Source of the DNA: Dactylis glomerata
Taxonomy: Eukaryota > Streptophyta > Magnoliopsida > Poales > Poaceae
NCBI GenBank assembly: GCA_007115705.1
Contig: QXEO01000728.1
Span: forward strand, 186,001 to 250,000
DNA: 64,000 nucleotides
Direction of reading: 5' to 3'
Shown: piece by piece, positions 1 through 10,970 of the stretch
Layout of the letters: every line of letters begins with the position of its first letter
Numbering within the stretch: position 1 is the first letter of the stretch
Notes under the pieces: model-generated
What the model was told of the DNA's origin: nothing
Database searches by the model: none
The model's input: the letters and a program-made list of their open reading frames with translations, nothing else
Translations under genes and position numbers: made by a program

Positions 1-2
1 GC

Positions 3-2612
3 TTGCTCGACGATCTTCGAGAAACCTTCGCTAACCTCGACAGATATAGCATCAAGCTTAACCTGAAGAAGTGCTCTTTCGGGGTACCCACTGGCCAACT
101 GCTGGGCTATCTAATTTCCGAGAGAGGGATCGAAGGCAACCCAGAGAAGATACATGCCATCATCAACATGCAGCCTCCGAAGACGCTTCGACACGTCCAG
201 CAGTTGACAGGTCGACTCGCAGCGCTTAGCCGCTTCATCAGCAAGCTTGGCAAAAAAGCGCTCCCTTTTTATCGGATGCTCCGGAAAACGGACAACTTCA
301 CGTGGACCGAAGAGGCGCAAGCCGCGTTCGAAGATCTCAAGCGCCGTCTATCGACCTCCCCAGTTCTCGTCACGCCTTGAGAAAAAGAGCCCATGTTGCT
401 ATACATTGCGGCTACAAATCAAGTCGTCAGTTCAGTGCTTGTGGTCGAACGCGCAGAAGAGGGCAAAGAGCACGGCGTACAGAGACCCGTGTACTACCTG
501 AGCGAAGTTTTGTCGCCGACCAAGCAAAGATACCCCCATTATCAGAAGTTGGCATACGCCATATACATGACGGGGAAGAAACTGCCACACTATTTCGAGT
601 GCCACTCCATCATAGTAGTGGCCTCGAATCCAGTCTCCAGCATCCTCAATAACCCAGACGCCATAGGGCGTGTCTCGCTATGGGGAATCACGCTAGGACC
701 CTGGGAAATCACGTACCAGCGCCAGTCCGCGATCAAGTCACAGGTCCTACCGGATTTCATAGCCGAGTGGATAGAAGCTCAGATGCCCGAGCTCCCAGAC
801 CTGTCGAACAGCTGGACCATCTTCGTCGACGGGTCCAAGCGGGTTTCGGGGGCAGGGGCAGGAGTGGTCCTGGTGTCACCGCAAGGGGACAGGATGCGCT
901 ACGTCCTCCGCATGCGCTTCCCGAATCCCTCCAACAACGAGGTGGAATACGAAGCCGTCCTTCACGGTATGCGCATGGCGAAGGCCTGCAGGGCCACCCG
1001 CATCAAGATTCATGGGGACTCGAACCTCATCGCCCAGCAAGTCATGAAGGAGTGCGACGCAACCTGCGCGAACATGATCGCATATCGCGTCATGTACGAC
1101 AAGCTCGAAGGCGAATTCGAGGGCTGCGAAGTAACGCACATCGGCAGGGAAAGCAATGAGGAGGCAGACAACCTGGCCAACGTCGTCTCAAGGTGCCTAC
1201 CAATACCGCCCGGAGTCTTCTTCGAAGAGATATTCGAACGCTCCGTCAAGATCAAGCCAGCAACTGACCCGGCGTTAGCAACACGCCCGGGGGCTCGGTC
1301 GGACAATACCGCTCCGGCAGCAGGAGCAGCAGACCTCCCGAAGGATGCAGCCGCGGTCATGCTCGTCGAAGCAGCATGGACAAGACCATACTTGGTATAC
1401 CTGACGCGGGGCGAGCTCCCAGAAGATCCCATCCATCGCCGACAAGTCATGCGGCGCTCCAAGGCCTTCACGATAATCAACGGGGAACTCTACAAGCGCA
1501 GCACCACAGGAGTGCTCCAACGGTGCATAGCGCCGGAAGATGGGATTGCTCTCCTTCGGGAAATCCACGAAGGAACCTGTGGACACCACGCTTGCAGTCG
1601 AACCCTCGTGGCCAAGGCTTTTTGATCCGGATTCTACTGGCTATCCGCCCTCTACGACGCCAGGAACATCGTCCAGCACTGCGAAGCATGCCAGTTATTC
1701 GCCACCAAGCTGCACGCGCCGGCGTCCGAACTGCACACCATCCCTGTGGCCTGGCCCTTCGCACAATGGGGACTCGATCAAGTGGGACCTCTCCCCAAGT
1801 CATCCAGAGGAGGTCATACCTACCTTCTAGTCGCAGTGGACAAGTTTTCCAAATGGATAGAGGCTGTTCCGGTCACCAATCAAGAGGCAACCATGGCAGT
1901 CAAATTCTTCGAGTCCATCGTCTACCGATACGGCGTCCCGAACAGCATCATCACCGACAACGTCACCAACTTCACTTCGGGCGAATTCCAGGACTTCGCC
2001 AAAAACCTCGGCATCAAGCTCAAGTACGCTTCGGTGGCGCACCCCAAGTCTAATGGAGAAGTCAAAAAAGCCAACGGACTTGTATGCGGAGGCCTAAAGA
2101 AGCGACTGCTTCGACCCCTCAAGCGCACAGCAGGCGCCTGGGTCGAGGAACTGCCGTCGGTGCTATGGAGCCTGCGAACAACGCCCAACTCCTCGACAGG
2201 CTACACACCCTTCTTCTTGCTTTTTGGAGCAGAAGCAGTGCTACCCACGGACGTACGCTACAGCGCGCCCCGCATCGCTGCCTACGTCGAGGAAGATGCG
2301 GACAAGGCGTTAGCAGACGCCCAAGACCTGCTGGACGAAGCTCGAGACGTCGCCCTTGTTCGATCGGCGGTCTACCAACAGAGCCTCCGCAACTACCACA
2401 GCAGACGGGTACGCGGACGCTCTTTCGAGCCGGGCGACCTTGTGCTCCGACTCAAGCAGACAAGCACATCGAAGCTGGAGCCACCATGGGAAGGCCCGTA
2501 TCTTGTCCACGAGGTCATCCCGGGAGGAGCATATCGTCTACGCAACCCGAAGACGGGGAAAGACGTAGAGAACCCATGGAACGCCGCGCAATTGCGCCGC
2601 TTCTATCCTTAG
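3..2612 (+). pseudogene. Gypsy pol: RT end, RNase H, second RNase H, integrase
   Basis: One frame runs through the whole segment, interrupted only by TGA at 378-380 and 1623-1625. In order it encodes the end of reverse transcriptase (KCSFG, LLGYLIS), the RT-linked RNase H (YYLSEVL, RYPHYQKLAYA), a second RNase H (IFVDGS at about 820-840, GDSNL at 1015), the integrase zinc region (HEGTCGHH and CEACQ around 1575-1690), and the integrase core (GLDQVGP, ITDN, HPKSNGEV). It ends in a chromodomain-less tail (PWEGPYLV, NAAQLRRFYP). At 2064-2066 a Lys codon sits where the family usually has the catalytic Glu (NGQVERAN type), and ITDNV replaces the usual ITDNG. The protein would polymerise DNA and insert it, but this copy cannot be functional. 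No indel is needed to explain the breaks. Confidence 0.9.
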
Positions 2613-2742
2613 CTAGCAAAGTTGTCTCCTCTACCCCCTCTAATATGTAATCAAGTGTCGGCAGCAGTCCGCACCCAACACTGTGCCCCTCGGCACCAAG
2701 CAATAAAGTTCAAGTTCCTCACTTCATGAGTTAACATATCTG

Positions 2743-3350
2743 CATACTCACGCTCGGGGGCTCAGCCTTTCGACCCACGCTCGGGGGCTCAGCCTTTCGA
2801 CCCACGCTCGGGGGCTCAGCCTTTCGACACACGCTCGGGGGCTTCGACCCACGCTCGGGGGCTTCGACCCACGCTCGGGAGCTCAGCCTTTCGACCCACG
2901 CTCGGGGGCTCAGCCTTTCGACCCACGCTCGGGGGCTCAGCCTTTCGACCCACGCCCGGGGGCTTCGACCCACGCTCGGGGGCTTCGACCCACGCTCGGG
3001 GGCTCAGCCTTTCGACCCACGCTCGGGGGCTCAGCCTTTCGACCCACGCTTGGGGGCTTCGACCTACGCTCGGGGGCTTCAACCCATGCTTGGGGGCTCA
3101 GCCTTTCGACCCACGCTCGGGGGCTTCGACCCACGCTCGGGGGCTTTGACCTACGCTCGGGGGCTTCGACCCACGCTCGGGGGCTCAGCCTTTCGACCCA
3201 CGCTCGGGGGCTTCGACCCACGCTCGGGGGCTTCGACCTACGCTCGGGGGCTTCGACCCACGCTCGGGGGCTCAGCCTTTCGACCCACGCTTGGGGGCTT
3301 CGAACTACGCTCGGGGGCTCGGCCTTTCGACCAACACTCGGGGACTTCGC
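2743..3350 (+). repeat. 27/20-bp tandem array with CTCGGGGGCT core
   Basis: Two unit types are mixed: a 27-bp unit (TTTCGACCCACG, CTCGGGGGCT, CAGCC) and a 20-bp unit lacking the CAGCC part. There are roughly 25 units with few changes. The core matches the element's own polypurine tract just before the LTR (CTCGGGGGCTAC at 8863-8874). The array lies between the end of pol and the 3' end of the antisense gene. Long open frames across it on both strands are only a product of the repeat and are not called as genes. Confidence 0.92.
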
Positions 3351-3502
3351 CCATGTTCGAGAGCCGCGTCCTCTCGACCTACGTTTGGGGACTTTTCGCC
3401 CTCATAATCTACACTCGAGATCTTCGTCCTTTTGCTACAGACGAATGACAATATACAAATGCATACACAGAGTAAAGATACAAGCACGGCCACAGGGCTA
3501 AT

Positions 3503-4348
3503 TCATGGTGCCGCGGCACCCTGGTTCGCTCTCTGTCGATCACTCTCGACGACAATCTGTCGAGCAATACAGTCGCCTGTACCTCTACAAGCAGCATAGT
3601 GATGCTCCATATCGTAGCGACCACTGGGCGACGGAGGAAGCGTCTTCAGAAGCTCCAGATCGATCTCAGGGTAGTGAGCACGCACGAAAGCAAGTGCGAC
3701 CACAGCCCCTCAGCGCAAGTGCTCCCGGACAAAGGAGTACACAGCATTCCCATTCTCGAATCGATCAAGTAGCGCCGGCAGGCCTTCGGGTTGATTGTTC
3801 AAAGGGAACATCACCTGGTGCACCAGCGCAAGGGCGCTTCGGCTCGTCTCAAACAGCACACCAGCTTGAGCAATCCTGTCCTGAAGAAGCGTCAGCTTCA
3901 TTGCCTTCGACCGATCAGCCCAGAAGTTGTCAGCAACAGAGTTGGCATGTGTTTGAGCAGCAACAAGATGCGCATTCACGCGTCGGGCTTCAGCTGCACT
4001 ATCGAGGCACACATCTGCGAAAAGGGCCCGAAGATCAAATCTTGCACACCCAAGTCACAATACAGAGCGAAAGAGGTCTAGAGACTCACACTTCAGAGAT
4101 TTTCCAAGATTCTCGATCTCGTCGAGAAGAAATTTCTCGCAGTCCGCAGCATGCGACGCCTTCGACAAAGCAACATCGACCTTGGCAGTAACCACCTTCA
4201 ATTGACGCTGAGTATTTTGGAGTTGGTCACGCAACGATCGAATCAGCGACAATTCGCCTGAGGAAGGAGTTCTTCGCTGAACGGCACCAGAAGTACTGCT
4301 AACCGTTTCGTACGAAACAGGCCAAGCACCAGAAATCAGCGAAGGATC
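3503..4348 (-). pseudogene. Second C-terminal cassette of the antisense retroelement gene
   Basis: Two exon-like blocks lie downstream of the stop of the main antisense gene. Block A (about 4348-4090) follows an acceptor CAG and ends at a GTGAGT donor; it encodes a coiled coil (LIRSLRDQLQNTQRQLK). Block B (4014-3503) encodes a helical segment (ARRVNAHLVAAQTHANSV), then LALVHQVMFP and ALAFVRAHYPEIDL, and ends at a stop near 3503. Inside block B there is an in-frame TGA at 3710-3712, after which the sequence continues in the same frame with clear protein-like content. This resembles the C-terminus of other members of the family, so it may be an alternative end of the same gene or a duplicated cassette. 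No catalytic motif was seen. Confidence 0.55.
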
Positions 4349-4517
4349 CTGCACGAGGAGTCGAGCATCACATACAAGCATTCGGCAGCCAAATGACAAG
4401 CAGATAAACATAACAAAGGAGCAATTTTTACACCAGAAAGAAGTCCTAGTCAGGATCATTGCCCTCGGCATAAGACCACGAAAGCTAATTACAAGTGGGC
4501 GAGAAGCATTGCTCGCA

Positions 4518-7270
4518 CTACGATGAACTACCAGCCTTGCTAGACGGTGCGCCGGATGCGCCACGCCTCCGAGCTCTCGCCGCTGCACGCTTCTCGTTCC
4601 TCTCGGCCAGAAAACTCGTCATTCGGGCAGCCAGTTCTCGAGCACGGGCAACATAAGTCTTGGCAGACTTGTCGCGCCCGTCCTTATCTTTCGGGTACGT
4701 GCTCGTGACCTTGTCAGCGTCGAACTCCACGTCGTGCATCATCATCATGGAGAAGACAGACTCGGAGCCAATAGTTACCTGTCGGCGTACCGCGGCAAGT
4801 AAAGGGTCTTCGCCGTCCGCCTTCACTGCCAGAGCTTCGAGGATCCCCGCCATAGTGTCGCTGGTCGAGTCGGGTACAGACGTATCCCGAACGCGAACAA
4901 GTGTCGACCGCACCCGCGCTAGGAGGCTAGCAACCTCTCGACTCAGGCGTTCGACGACGCCGACACTGGATTCGATTCCAGCGGGCTCCTTCATAGCTCC
5001 GGCATCCAATTCGGCAGCAGCTACAAGTGAGAGCAGACCACCAGGTCAACAATGGGACTGTTCGGCATGAAAAGTAATCCAGGCAAAGCTCGAGAACTCA
5101 CCACGCAAGGCACCAAGCGAAGTTTGCAAGCGCTGGTGTAGTTCTCCTTCTCTCGTTTCGGCGTCCAGGCGGCTTTTCTTCACGCGCTCTTGAGCTTCAG
5201 ACGATTCGACCTTCAGTCGGGCGATTTCGTTGTTCAGCTCAGTGACTCTAGCCTTCAAACCCGAATTTTCAGTGGCAAGGTTGTCCAGCTGAGATTTCAG
5301 GGAAGTCTTGTCAGCAGCAGCCTGAGCTCCGATTCCTAAACAATTAAAAGGGTGTCGTCAGAAGCATCATATCATACACAAAGCAAAATTTTACAAGTAA
5401 GGTAGCAGTACTCACGACGAGTTTCGTCGAGCAGCTCGGACAGCTTTCGGTTCTCTTCTTCTAAGGCGAAGAAGCTCCTACAAACCTTCGACAGGTCCCT
5501 AACAACAGGCTAAAGAAGGCAAGGCAAAAGATTAACCTTCGAGTCATGGTTGGGAGGGCAAGCCTAAGTGTAAAACACTTCGACTCACCCTCGGGGGCTA
5601 CTAATGGTCAAACACGCGAAGCGCAAGCGGAAAATCTTCGAACTTACATGGTTGCTAGGACCAGAAGGCCCGTCAGACGAGGAGACAAGCACGAACTCAT
5701 GTTCCGACGCCTTCTTCTTGGAAGAGGTCGAAGGCTTCGTCGGAGCGGCTTCGGGGGCGGCAACGTCAGCAGCCTTCTCCTGAGAGTCTGCAGTTTGTTC
5801 GAGGGCATCGTCGTGGGGTCGGACCTGGTATTGGTCTTGATCCCCCGGACAGGTTGATGTTTCCTCGGTAGAAGATCTGAAACAAGCATCAATGTCAGAA
5901 TCGAACAATCAAGTTGAAACAAGACCACAAGATGCACGAAGGAGAACTTATGATGCGTCGATCCTGAACTTCGGAAGGTTTCTCCTCTCCGTTCGAGGAG
6001 GAGGACGGTGGCTCAAAGGCGAAGCGGGGATCGCACTGTTGCCATCATCACCCGAAGTAAAACGGGTGTCATCAGGGTCTTCCGAATCTTCGACAACGTC
6101 CGCAATTCGTTGTCTCTTCGGGGCCCTCGGTGGCGACAGAGCATCGGAGGTCGATTCCTCCAGCACTTCGGTGAAATCGCGCCCCGGATATTCGCCCATC
6201 TCGGGCTGGGGCGGATAGCATCGAGCTATGTCGATCACCTGCGCGGAGATGTACACTGCATTCAGTACTGGCCGATTCGGCTGTGAAGCAAGAAAGGGAT
6301 CCGATTAAGGTCAAAGTCGTACCTCGGTGCGGGGAAAGACCTTGCTGAAAGCCACTGCGCCAAAGATTTTCGGCACGGGATCTTTCTTCTTGATGTTCAT
6401 AACGGCGCGTACGCACTCGTCGATCTCGGCCTCGTGCAGCTCGTCCTGGGAGACGCGGGTCGAATCCCGACGATCGTTGTAGTCCCACATGCAGTGGGCT
6501 CGAGCAGCGAGCGGCTGGATTCGATGCTCGATGAAGGTCCGGATGAGCTGGATCCCCGAAAGCTCCTTCTTCGGAGTAGCTCGAAGCTGTTGGATCTTCT
6601 CCATCAGCGGCTCCGTAGTCTTCAGCTCTTCGTCCGAAAGGTCGTGTCTCCAGGAGACATGAGGTCGAAGAACGCCGGTGGGATGGAATTCCTCGAGACC
6701 GAAGTTTTCGCCGTTGGAGGATTTGTCCTTGGCATAGTACCACTTCGTCCTCCACCCGAGATTGTTTTCGGGTGTTTGGAGGTTGAAATACTCGACGTCT
6801 GGGCGCACTTGGACGCCGAAACCTCCGGTTTGATATGGCAGAGGGTGCCGAATAACGAAGATTCGGCGCCACAGTGCCTAGTGGGGTTCGATCCCCAGGA
6901 AGCACTCACAGAGCGTGATAAAGCATGCAATGTGAAGGATGGAATTGGGATTCAGGTCGTGGAGCTGAATCCCGTAAGCAAAAAGAAGACCGCGGAGGAA
7001 AGGATGCGGGGGAAAAGACAGACCCCGCAGCAAGAAGGCAATGAAGATTACCCGGAATCCAGGAGGAGGCCGGGGAACGATCTCCGGACCGGCGGCGAGC
7101 GATTCCGCCGGCGCGTTCTTCAGCAGGCCCATCTTCTCGGCCTGGGACAACTCCTTGTTCCCGACCTTGGTCTGGACCCAACGGCCAACGGCGGAGCCTT
7201 CGGCGTCGGCCGTCTTGGCCTTCTTGGCGGCAGCAGCGGCACCGGCGGCGGTGGAGCTCCTCTTACCCAT
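4518..7270 (-). pseudogene. Antisense retroelement gene, six exons (Transposase_28-like)
   Basis: Hand-built exons: 7270-6323, 6280-5952, 5876-5648, 5509-5416, 5335-5102 and 5020-4518. They total 2337 nt (778 residues plus stop) and the phase stays consistent. The N-terminal domain (PPPGFRVIFIAFLLRGLSFP, NSILHIACFITLCE, GWRTKWYY) matches what is annotated as putative gypsy-type transposon domain (Pfam Transposase_28). An acidic linker and coiled coils follow (LNNEIARLKVESSEAQERVK), then a basic end (RARRRGASG). Two lesions are visible: TAG at 6878-6880 in exon 1, where the copy at 47267-48160 reads through, and an AT in place of the GT donor after exon 2 (5951), where the other copy has GTAAGTG. 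The biochemical role is unknown. It is related to the minus-strand gene at 46218-48160. Confidence 0.75.
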
Positions 7271-7389
7271 GGCCTCACGGCGCAGCGAGAGTCGCGGAAA
7301 TGGAGATGAGAATGCAGAGCTACAGGAGCAATGCGCGAGGAAGAAGACGGTGGCGGCGGAGTAGGACGGACTGTTTACCCTGCTGCTGT

Positions 7390-7398
7390 TATTTATTC
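7390..7398 (-). promoter_or_regulatory. Possible TATA box of antisense gene
   Basis: On the minus strand the sequence reads AATAAATAA about 120 bp upstream of the ATG at 7270. The second antisense gene has a stronger TATATAA at a similar distance (48304-48310), which supports a dedicated promoter in both copies. Weak by itself. Confidence 0.4.
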
Positions 7399-7914
7399 CA
7401 CCTCTGGGAATCTGCGTTAGATCTCAGCCGTCCACGGCGAAGTGGAAACGACTGAGCTGATCCAGCCATCCACGTGTCAGCACGGGGGCACCGCGGCGTC
7501 CACTACGCACGATAATCGAGGAAACCGCGCCGGTTATTTCTCACCCACGCGCGGGACGTGCGGTCAAATTCTGTCAACGGCCGAGACGCACGGCCGGGGG
7601 GCCCACCATACGTCTAGTCCTGGCGGGGTCAGGTCACTCCTGCAGAAGATGATGTGACAACTCGACGAAGCATATCTTCAGCGATGACGCGTTTCTTTGG
7701 GTGGGTCGATTCAACTTCGATTCAAAGGGCAAAGATTGGCGAAAGTTCTTTTGAGTCTCGAAGGTACGTATCTCTTGCACTCAGACGGTCTTTCGACTGG
7801 GGTTTCTTTGAGGTCTTTTGTGCCACCCGAATACTCACAGAGTTTTTCGACGACTCCGTCTTTCGCTGAACATTTGCTCCTTCGAGGGATTTTCTGATCG
7901 AAATTGTATTCGAA
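7399..7914. other. Non-coding 3' internal region of the Tat-type element
   Basis: This stretch lies upstream of the antisense gene and before the 61-bp array. It contains GC-rich promoter-like sequence (CCACGTGTCA at 7470) and short open frames without recognisable similarity. Nothing else supported. Confidence 0.5.
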
Positions 7915-8260
7915 TTATCTCTTTCGGGCCAACAGTGCCTTCAAGATATTCGAGGCAGGGCTTCGGCCCCTCGAATTATTTCTTTCGGGCCAACAGTGCC
8001 TTCAAAGATATTCGAGGTAGGGCTTCGGCCCCTCGAATTATTTCTTTCGGGCCAACAGTGCCTTCAGGATATTCGAGACAGGGCTTCGGCCCCTCGAATT
8101 ATTTCTTTCGGGCCAACAGTGCCTTCAAGATATTCGAGGTAGGGTTTCGTCCCCTTGAGTTATCTCTTTCGGGCCAACAGCGCCTTCGAAATATTCAAAG
8201 CCAGGCTTCGGTCCCCCGAATTGCCTTTTTGGCCCAGCGATGACTTCAAAGAATTCGAGC
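7915..8260 (+). repeat. 61-bp tandem repeat, five to six copies
   Basis: CTTTCGGGCC recurs at 7921, 7982, 8044, 8105 and 8166, a period of 61-62 bp. A diverged sixth copy starts near 8222. Each unit carries CAACAGTGCCTTCAA, ATATTCGAGG and GGCTTCGGCCCC. It sits between the antisense gene promoter and the LTR. The inverted fragment at 49914-50060 has a different tandem array in the equivalent position, so arrays at this site seem to arise anew in each lineage. Confidence 0.9.
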
Positions 8261-8324
8261 TCGAGTTATAGACCGTCGAATCATCCTCTTTTGAACCTTT
8301 CTTTTGAGCAATCAACGCTCCTCA

Positions 8325-8545
8325 ATCAACATGCCCGAATCTTGGTGGCAATATACCAGTTCGGATGCCGTATGTCAAATACGAAGGTAAGTCCACGGTT
8401 TGCAACACCGAATGGCCCGGTATTCGTATCAAACGCGCTCTGCCGGAAATTTTCCATACCTACGGTATGAAGCTTGCACCGATGGACACATCGGGTGCCT
8501 CACCAATGAACTGGGCTCCGACTTGGTAAGTCCAACGCGGCTCAG
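8325..8545 (+). repeat. Conserved pre-LTR block shared with 49700-49905 (inverted)
   Basis: The reverse complement of 49700-49905 matches this block closely (for example TTGGTGGCAATATACCAGTT, GTCAAATACGAAGGTAAG, GAACTGGGCT, GGTAAGTCCAAC). Conservation between two different Tat-type elements suggests a structural or regulatory role near the 3' end of the internal region. A short protein-like frame runs through both copies, but substitutions do not clearly favour synonymous sites by eye. Confidence 0.75.
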
Positions 8546-8860
8546 GTCGGGGTAGCACCAGCCCATGCGGGTTCGATTCGGGGGACTCGAATCTGAGTAA
8601 GCTAACCGAATGTCTTTGCAGCAATGCAATTAACTCAGACCCGGCGTGAGTCTCAGGCCGGTTATGCGCATCCCTCTGCAAACCCAACTTAGCACTTTCG
8701 AGGCTCTAAATGAGAGTGGCTCGAAAATCTCGTACCAAAACAAGCATACTACTTAAATGACCTCTGTACATTTGCAGCTTTACAGGCCAAGTGTTCATAT
8801 CGGGGGCAGTTGGGAGGATTTTCGGGAGGAGTCCCTGCCATAGTCTTCGGCTATCCCAGG

Positions 8861-8874
8861 CACTCGGGGGCTAC
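8861..8874 (+). other. Polypurine tract before 3' LTR
   Basis: CACTCGGGGGCTAC ends directly at the LTR start TGACGA. Position and G-run match the plus-strand primer site of Gypsy elements of this group. Confidence 0.75.
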
Positions 8875-9423
8875 TGACGAAGGAATGACAAACGGGCCCC
8901 CGATATTTGCCTACCTGGTTTTCGGTCCGGGAAGGGTGTCTTACGAAAGGCTTCCGAGGCCTATCAAGGCAGTGGCCTGGCGCGGCCCAGGAGCAATACT
9001 TGGTGCACAAGCAAGATTTCGAGGAGTCCAAGTTAGACTAGACCTCAGTTGATCCGATCTGTACTTGGCTTGAGAGACACTCCTGAGACCTAGCCTTGCC
9101 TTATAAAAGGCTGGGAGGGAGGTCTCGAAACCCTAGACGCTTTTCCACCCACCTCACGCCGGAGCGCTCGACAACTTAGAGCTCTCTGTTTTCGGCTAGA
9201 TCCAATCTACGCCGCCATTGTAACACCATCATCGCAACCAATCCATCAATACAAAGTCAGACAAGCAGGACGTAGGCCTTTTACCTTTCGAGGGGGCTGA
9301 ACCTGGGTAAATCCTCGTGTCCCTCTGCTTTCGTCTGATCGCCGTCGAGTTCGCCAGGTCTCCAACACGCTTCCTAGATCGAAAGCCCTTCGACATGGGC
9401 ATTGCCGAGTTAGAACCTCGTCA
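8875..9423 (+). repeat. 3' LTR of Tat-type element
   Basis: 549 bp bounded by TGACGAAGG and AACCTCGTCA, an imperfect inverted repeat with TG and CA ends. It follows the polypurine tract without a gap. The related LTR at 49364-49699 has the same termini (TGACAAGGG and CCCCTCGTCA). It contains a TATA box and an AAACCCTAG leader typical of grass LTR R regions. Confidence 0.85.
9102..9108 (+). promoter_or_regulatory. TATA box in LTR
   Basis: TATAAAA inside the LTR, in a GC-rich context (GCCTTATAAAAGGCTGGG), followed about 25-30 bp downstream by a likely transcription start region before AAACCCTAG. Confidence 0.7.
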
Positions 9424-10753
9424 GTGGACGATATTGTTCTGCCTCGCCCCTTACTGGCTCGCTGCGCGGCTACCATTTGCCACCCGCGCGCTGAACCCTT
9501 TCCATGTGACTGTGCGGCGGGCTACTTCCACTGTCGACCAAAACAATTCAGAAGCCCTGACCTTTCACGGGCTAACGGCACGTTGCTCCGCAATCTAAAC
9601 CCATCACACCGCTTCACGCATTAAACAACCGCGCATTAGCGCGCACTACTACAGCGCTCCTGCGTCTTCCACTACGGTCTCTGTTTTTATGTCTAAAATT
9701 TAAATTTTATTCAAATTCACAAATTTTAAAATTGAATAAAATGCGATTTTTTAACAAATTTCGAATTTGAATAAGAAATGAATTTTGAACAAATATTGAA
9801 TTTTTAAACAAAATTGGAATTTGAAATTAAACAATTTCCCAATCTAAACAAAAAATTGTAAATCAATTTTTTTTGAAATTGAACAATTTTTAAATTCAAA
9901 CAAAAAGTCTAAACCAATAAAAACGCAAAAATCCAAAAAAACCGTAACCTAAAAAAGACCATTAAAAATTGAGGAAATTGAAAAAACAGATAAAACAACA
10001 AAAATACATACTGCTGACACCTAATGGGCCGCAGCCCAAATATATCGCCCCCTCAGCGCGCACTAATAGCACGCGCTAATGGGCGCTAAATAGAAATCGC
10101 CGGTTGAGTGGCCCATAAAAAGCCCATGGGTCAGCGAAACAAACTAACCGCGCTTTTGGTTGTAGAAAAACGACGGTCCGCAACAATGGTCCAGCGGCGC
10201 GCTCCACGCAAAACCACACAGTCCGATTATAAAATACTCCGTTTCATACTCTCTCCGAACCATATTACCTTTCACAAATACGGATATATCTAGATATATT
10301 CATATTTTTAAGTAATACATATCTTATTTATAAAATTAAATTAAATTACAAAACATGTACATACCGATCTTAAAGATAGGTCAGATGCAGTAGTATTTTC
10401 TTTTACAAAATACTCTGTAGAAGAAAAAAATGGCACATACACATGCTCTGCGCTATCCCCTCGGCGACCAATCATCGTCGCGCCCATCCGCGACTTGTGG
10501 AGAGCTACATGCATCAATGCATGGATGCATGCTTGATTGAGACACCAATAGTTTGCCACACTCTCCTCGATCGATCCAGAGCCGGGCCACATGGTGCACT
10601 GTTTCCGCAAGTGATGAAACCATTTCAAACAGGTGGTGGGCGTCGAATCTTGCAGTGCACGCAGGCACGAGCGCCACGCTAGCTGATGCAATTGTAATTG
10701 TAACTACTGTAGCATAAAATTCATGCGTTGCTCAACATTAAATTAAGTGTGTA
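9424..10753. other. Spacer without genes; AT-rich core
   Basis: The first 250 bases are of mixed composition with short GC-rich words (GCGCGCACTA at about 9640, again near 10057). 9690-9990 is strongly AT-rich with imperfect AAATTTTGAATTTGAA-type repeats. Similar GCGC words on both sides suggest a degraded transposon, but termini and TSD could not be fixed. Short open frames at 10340-10690 have no recognisable content. Confidence 0.5.
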
Positions 10754-10779
10754 CACTAGTAGAAAAATGGGCATCGGTC

Positions 10780-10970
10780 TAAGCCTTTAGTACCGGTTCC
10801 CGTATGAACCGGTACTAAAGGCTGCATTAGTACCGGTTCATTTGCCCAGCCGGCCGAGCAACATCAGTACCGGTTCGATGAGGGTCTTTTGTACCGGTTC
10901 ATACTAGGAACCGGTACGAAAGGGTTTTAGTGGGCCAGAGCTGAACCTGAAGAACCGGTACTAAAGGGCC
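10780..10970. repeat. Left subterminal repeats of CACTA 1
   Basis: Five or more copies of the motif ACCGGTACTAAAGG or its reverse complement CCTTTAGTACCGGTTC, some changed to ACCGGTACGAAAGG. Such arrays are the binding sites of the TNPA-type protein in the En/Spm system. Only position and repetition support that role here. Confidence 0.85.

Larger units (their letters stand above)
1..9423 (+). mobile_element. Ty3/Gypsy Tat-lineage LTR retrotransposon, 3' part
   Basis: The order is pol end, tandem array, antisense multi-exon gene, second array, polypurine tract, LTR. The 5' LTR, gag, protease and most of reverse transcriptase lie left of the window. A second RNase H domain (start FVDGS) and a gene antisense to pol are features of the Tat/Retand group of plant Gypsy elements. 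The element ends at 9423, where TCGTCA mirrors the LTR start TGACGA. The copy is dead: pol and the antisense gene both have in-frame stops. The target site duplication cannot be checked because the 5' end is missing. Confidence 0.85.

Noticed and set aside
2743..3350. G-quadruplex cluster or CRISPR-like array
   Set aside because: G5 runs are 15-22 bp apart, too long for stable quadruplex loops. Units have no unique spacers, and the genome is a plant.
2731..3448. Open frames with repeated PRAWVER and TLGGSAFRP peptides on both strands
   Set aside because: They arise from the 27/20-bp tandem array, whose combined units keep several frames open. No start context and no homology.
6434..7309. 291-codon plus-strand frame
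   Set aside because: Shadow of exon 1 of the antisense gene, which has the recognisable domain on the minus strand.
10341..10691. Possible gene on minus strand of the spacer
   Set aside because: No domain, no splice signals consistent with a longer gene, low-complexity neighbours.
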